The notes under the pieces were generated by a model, which saw only the letters and a program-made list of their open reading frames with translations, ran no database searches and had not been told where the DNA came from. Shown one piece after another: positions 4,780-6,552 of a stretch of DNA of 6,552 nucleotides. Within the stretch, counting starts at the first letter, position 1; the number at the start of each line of letters is the position of its first letter. The position numbers and the translations under genes are program-made. Location of the stretch: assembly GCA_934670175.1 (NCBI GenBank), contig CAKUOX010000098.1, forward strand, positions 1 through 6,552. Direction: 5' to 3'. Origin of the DNA: an uncultured Clostridia bacterium (GTDB taxonomy: Bacteria > Bacillota > Clostridia > Christensenellales > Aristaeellaceae).

Positions 4780-5952
4780 TCAGATTCTTGCCACGCCGCT
4801 CTTGCGGGCGGCTTCGGCCACGGCCTTGGCCACGGCGGGGCCTACGCGCGGGTCGAACGCGGCGGGAATGATGTACTCCTCGTTCAGCTCGTCATCGGAA
4901 ATCAGGTCGGCCAGCGCCTTGGCGGCGGCTATCTTCATTTCTTCGTTGATGTCGCGGGCGCGCACATCGAATGCGCCGCGGAAGATGCCGGGGAAGGCGA
5001 GCACGTTGTTGATCTGGTTCGGATAATCGCTGCGGCCGGTGGAGATCACGCGCGCGCCGCCCGCCTTCGCCTCGTCGGGGAAGATCTCGGGGGTGGGGTT
5101 GGCGCAGGCGAAGATGATGGCGTCCTTATTCATGGTGGAGACCATTTCCTTCGTCAGCAGGCCGGGCGCAGACACGCCGATGAACACGTCCGCACCGCAG
5201 ATCACGTCGGCCAAGCTGCCCTTGAGGTGATCGGGATTGGTGTCCTGTGCCATTTCTTCCTTGATCCAGTTCAGCTTTTCGCGGCCGGCGTAGATCGCGC
5301 CGGTGCGGTCGCACATGGTAATGTTCTTAAAGCCGGCGGAAAGCAGCAGCTTTACGATGGCGATGGCCGCCGCGCCTGCGCCGGAGGTGACGATGCGCAC
5401 ATCCTCGCGCTTTTTGCCGACAACCTTCAGCGCGTTGGTCAGACCTGCCAGCGTGATTACGGCGGTGCCGTGCTGGTCGTCGTGGAAGATCGGGATGTCG
5501 CACTTTTCCTTCAGCTTGCGCTCAATTTCGAAGCAGCGGGGCGCGGAGATATCCTCCAGGTTCACGCCGCCGAAGGAGCCGGACATCAGGTAGACTGCGT
5601 TGACGAACTCGTCCACATCCTTGGTCTTCAGGCAGATGGGGAAGGCGTCCACGCCGCCGAAGGCCTTGAACAGCACGCACTTGCCTTCCATGACGGGCAT
5701 GCCGGCCTCGGGGCCGATGTCGCCCAGACCCAGAACCGCAGAACCATCGGTAATGACGGCGCAGAGGTTGTGGCGCAGGGTGAGGTCGTAGCTCCTGGAA
5801 ATATCCTTCTGGATCTCCAGACAGGGCTGCGCGACGCCGGGCGTGTAGGCCAGCGAAAGATCATCCTTGGTGGAAACGGGTACGCGAGGGTTGATTTCGA
5901 TTTTGCCTTTCCATTCGCCGTGCAGGCGCAGGGATTCCTTTGCGTAATCCAT
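4780..5952 (-). CDS. NAD(P)-dependent malic enzyme, short bacterial form
   Basis: The enzyme oxidatively decarboxylates malate to pyruvate and CO2 with reduction of NAD or NADP, in the cytoplasm. The 390-residue length is typical of the compact bacterial form without the phosphotransacetylase domain. Motifs in order are YTPGVA (36-41, with the conserved Tyr), ITDGSAVLGLGDIGP (67-81), VMEGK (87-91, Lys91 as likely general base) and NLEDISAP (131-138, metal-binding Glu133/Asp134). FHDDQHGTA (156-164) follows, then the Rossmann loop GAGAAAIA (191-198), CANPTPEI (283-290) and TGRSDYPNQINN (305-316). All expected catalytic residues are present. Cofactor preference is not assigned. The start ATG has AAGGAG (5963-5968) ten bases upstream. 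The gene stands alone and converges on ribU. Confidence 0.96.
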   Translation of the reverse strand: MDYAKESLRLHGEWKGKIEINPRVPVSTKDDLSLAYTPGVAQPCLEIQKDISRSYDLTLRHNLCAVITDGSAVLGLGDIGPEAGMPVMEGKCVLFKAFGGVDAFPICLKTKDVDEFVNAVYLMSGSFGGVNLEDISAPRCFEIERKLKEKCDIPIFHDDQHGTAVITLAGLTNALKVVGKKREDVRIVTSGAGAAAIAIVKLLLSAGFKNITMCDRTGAIYAGREKLNWIKEEMAQDTNPDHLKGSLADVICGADVFIGVSAPGLLTKEMVSTMNKDAIIFACANPTPEIFPDEAKAGGARVISTGRSDYPNQINNVLAFPGIFRGAFDVRARDINEEMKIAAAKALADLISDDELNEEYIIPAAFDPRVGPAVAKAVAEAARKSGVARI

Positions 5953-6016
5953 GGTAACAGTGCTCCTTATTCATAAACGCTATATTTTCCGCGTGGAGAC
6001 GGGAAATATCCAATTC

Positions 6017-6022
6017 ATTATA
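6017..6022 (-). promoter_or_regulatory. candidate -10 of the malic enzyme promoter
   Basis: TATAAT on the minus strand lies 64 bp upstream of the start codon. The region 16-18 bp further up gives no good -35 hexamer, so this is a partial promoter call. A second AT-rich patch (6070-6095) further upstream contains another TATAAA-like sequence. Confidence 0.5.
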
Positions 6023-6123
6023 TTCGCCCCCAAACGGTGATTTCCTGCCGCGATGCGCGCTAAAAATGCGTTTATATCATTCATAATAATGACGAAAATG
6101 ACGGCGAACGCTTTATTTTGAAG

Positions 6124-6160
6124 CTGCCGCGCCGCCCTGACAGCGATTGCAGCGCGGCAG
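6124..6160. repeat. 9-bp inverted repeat in gene-free region
   Basis: CTGCCGCGC (6124-6132) pairs perfectly with GCGCGGCAG (6152-6160) around 19 bases. No T-run follows on either strand. The surrounding 6023-6283 contains no convincing gene: only a 33-codon minus-strand frame (6113-6214) without a ribosome binding site. Beyond this inverted repeat nothing is recognised. Confidence 0.5.
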
Positions 6161-6283
6161 ATCCTCCTGTCCGAAGCGCAGCATCGCGCGCATTTCCGTC
6201 AGTGCGCGCGTCATCTGCGGCAGGATAAGCGGTAAGCGCCGCAAGGGGGCTTCGGCTGAGCAGCCATGTGCACAGTTAAAATC

Positions 6284-6320
6284 AAGGCCGCATGAATGGA
6301 GGAACCATTCATGCGGCCTT
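6284..6320 (-). terminator. strong bidirectional terminator after the SH3 gene
   Basis: AAGGCCGCATGAATGG (6284-6299) and CCATTCATGCGGCCTT (6305-6320) form a perfect 16-bp stem with a five-base loop. On the minus strand it is followed by GATTTTAAC and lies 28 nt after the stop codon of the SH3-domain gene, so it most likely ends that transcript. On the plus strand only a short TTT follows. Confidence 0.85.
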
Positions 6321-6348
6321 TGCTGTGCCAGATCGGGACATTCACAGA

Positions 6349-6552
6349 TCAGAATGCCTTCTTCAGGTAGTTCTTGTTTACATACGCGCCCTTGCCGGAC
6401 ATGGTCTTCACATATGCCCAGTTGCCGTAGGTGCGATACACCACCACATACTTACCCGCCGACAGCGTTCCGTTGCTCTTCAGCGAGGAACCGGAGCGCT
6501 TATAGAGCTTTGTTGTGGCGCGGGTGGTATAGACGGCACTCTTCTTCACAAC
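6349..6552 (-). CDS. C-terminal bacterial SH3 domain of a protein cut by window edge
   Basis: The reading frame stays open to the last base of the window. The GTG at 6549 is preceded by another sense codon (GTT), so it is more likely internal than a start. The visible 68 residues carry a bacterial SH3 domain: an ATTKLYKRSGSSLKSNGTLSAG segment, then GNWAYVKT and GKGAYVNKNYLKK. Such domains bind cell-wall peptides and are commonly found at the ends of secreted amidases, peptidases or multi-SH3 surface proteins. The high lysine, tyrosine and threonine content fits an exported protein. The catalytic partner domain, if any, lies outside the window. Confidence 0.8.
   Translation of the reverse strand, partial: VVKKSAVYTTRATTKLYKRSGSSLKSNGTLSAGKYVVVYRTYGNWAYVKTMSGKGAYVNKNYLKKAF

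Noticed and set aside
4651..5976. 441-codon open frame on the plus strand
   Set aside because: It is longer than the malic enzyme frame but antisense to it, begins inside the repeat element and shows no recognisable domain, whereas the minus strand carries every malic enzyme motif.
6113..6214. 33-codon minus-strand frame ending with a CNRC motif
   Set aside because: It has no ribosome binding site, only one CxxC and is too short to judge; kept only as part of the unassigned-region finding.
1..6552. CRISPR array, tRNA, rRNA or IS transposase
   Set aside because: No regularly spaced repeats, cloverleaf sequences, rRNA blocks or transposase motifs were seen on either strand.

Overview
The window looks like a chromosomal stretch from a GC-rich Bacillota, probably of the class Clostridia. 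The evidence is the strong AGGAG-type ribosome binding sites, TTGACA/TATAAT promoters, an ECF-type riboflavin transporter subunit behind an FMN riboswitch, AraC regulators with N-terminal cupin sensors, a short clostridial-type malic enzyme and a lysine-rich SH3 wall domain. No phage, plasmid, IS transposase, CRISPR, rRNA or tRNA sequence is visible. The genus cannot be read from this window.

Layout. At the left (1-206) is a gene-free tail with two hairpins and one copy of a 62-bp repeat. A leftward two-gene unit follows: an AraC regulator (start best placed at 1999) and a mutarotase-like enzyme (207-1037), 35 bp apart. From the same 140-bp divergent region a rightward unit starts behind an extended -10 promoter: a 79-residue protein predicted to have an HPr-like fold but without the phosphorylatable histidine (2140-2379), then a second AraC regulator (2458-3366). 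The two AraC proteins share the same domain layout and are probably paralogues. Next come a well-formed TTGACA-17-TATAGT promoter, an FMN riboswitch (about 3433-3612), two terminator-like hairpins, a 160-nt structured leader, and ribU (3839-4501), the riboflavin-binding membrane subunit of an ECF transporter.

ribU converges on a malic enzyme gene (4780-5952, leftward). The 278 bp between them is almost entirely inverted repeats: two near-identical 28-bp palindromes, a 23-bp imperfect terminal inverted repeat, and several internal hairpins. It includes a second copy of the 62-bp repeat, in the same orientation. To the right of the malic enzyme are its promoter, a roughly 240-bp stretch with no convincing gene, a strong 16-bp-stem terminator, and the C-terminal SH3 domain of a protein that runs off the window.

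How the genes work together: riboflavin salvage is under FMN feedback. The sugar epimerase and its AraC regulator look like a small carbohydrate-response unit, possibly cross-talking with the HPr-like/AraC unit opposite. The malic enzyme links malate and pyruvate. No wholly new system is evident. The most unusual items are the modular palindromic repeat seen twice downstream of leftward genes, the His-less HPr-like protein between two AraC paralogues, and the FMN riboswitch expression platform.
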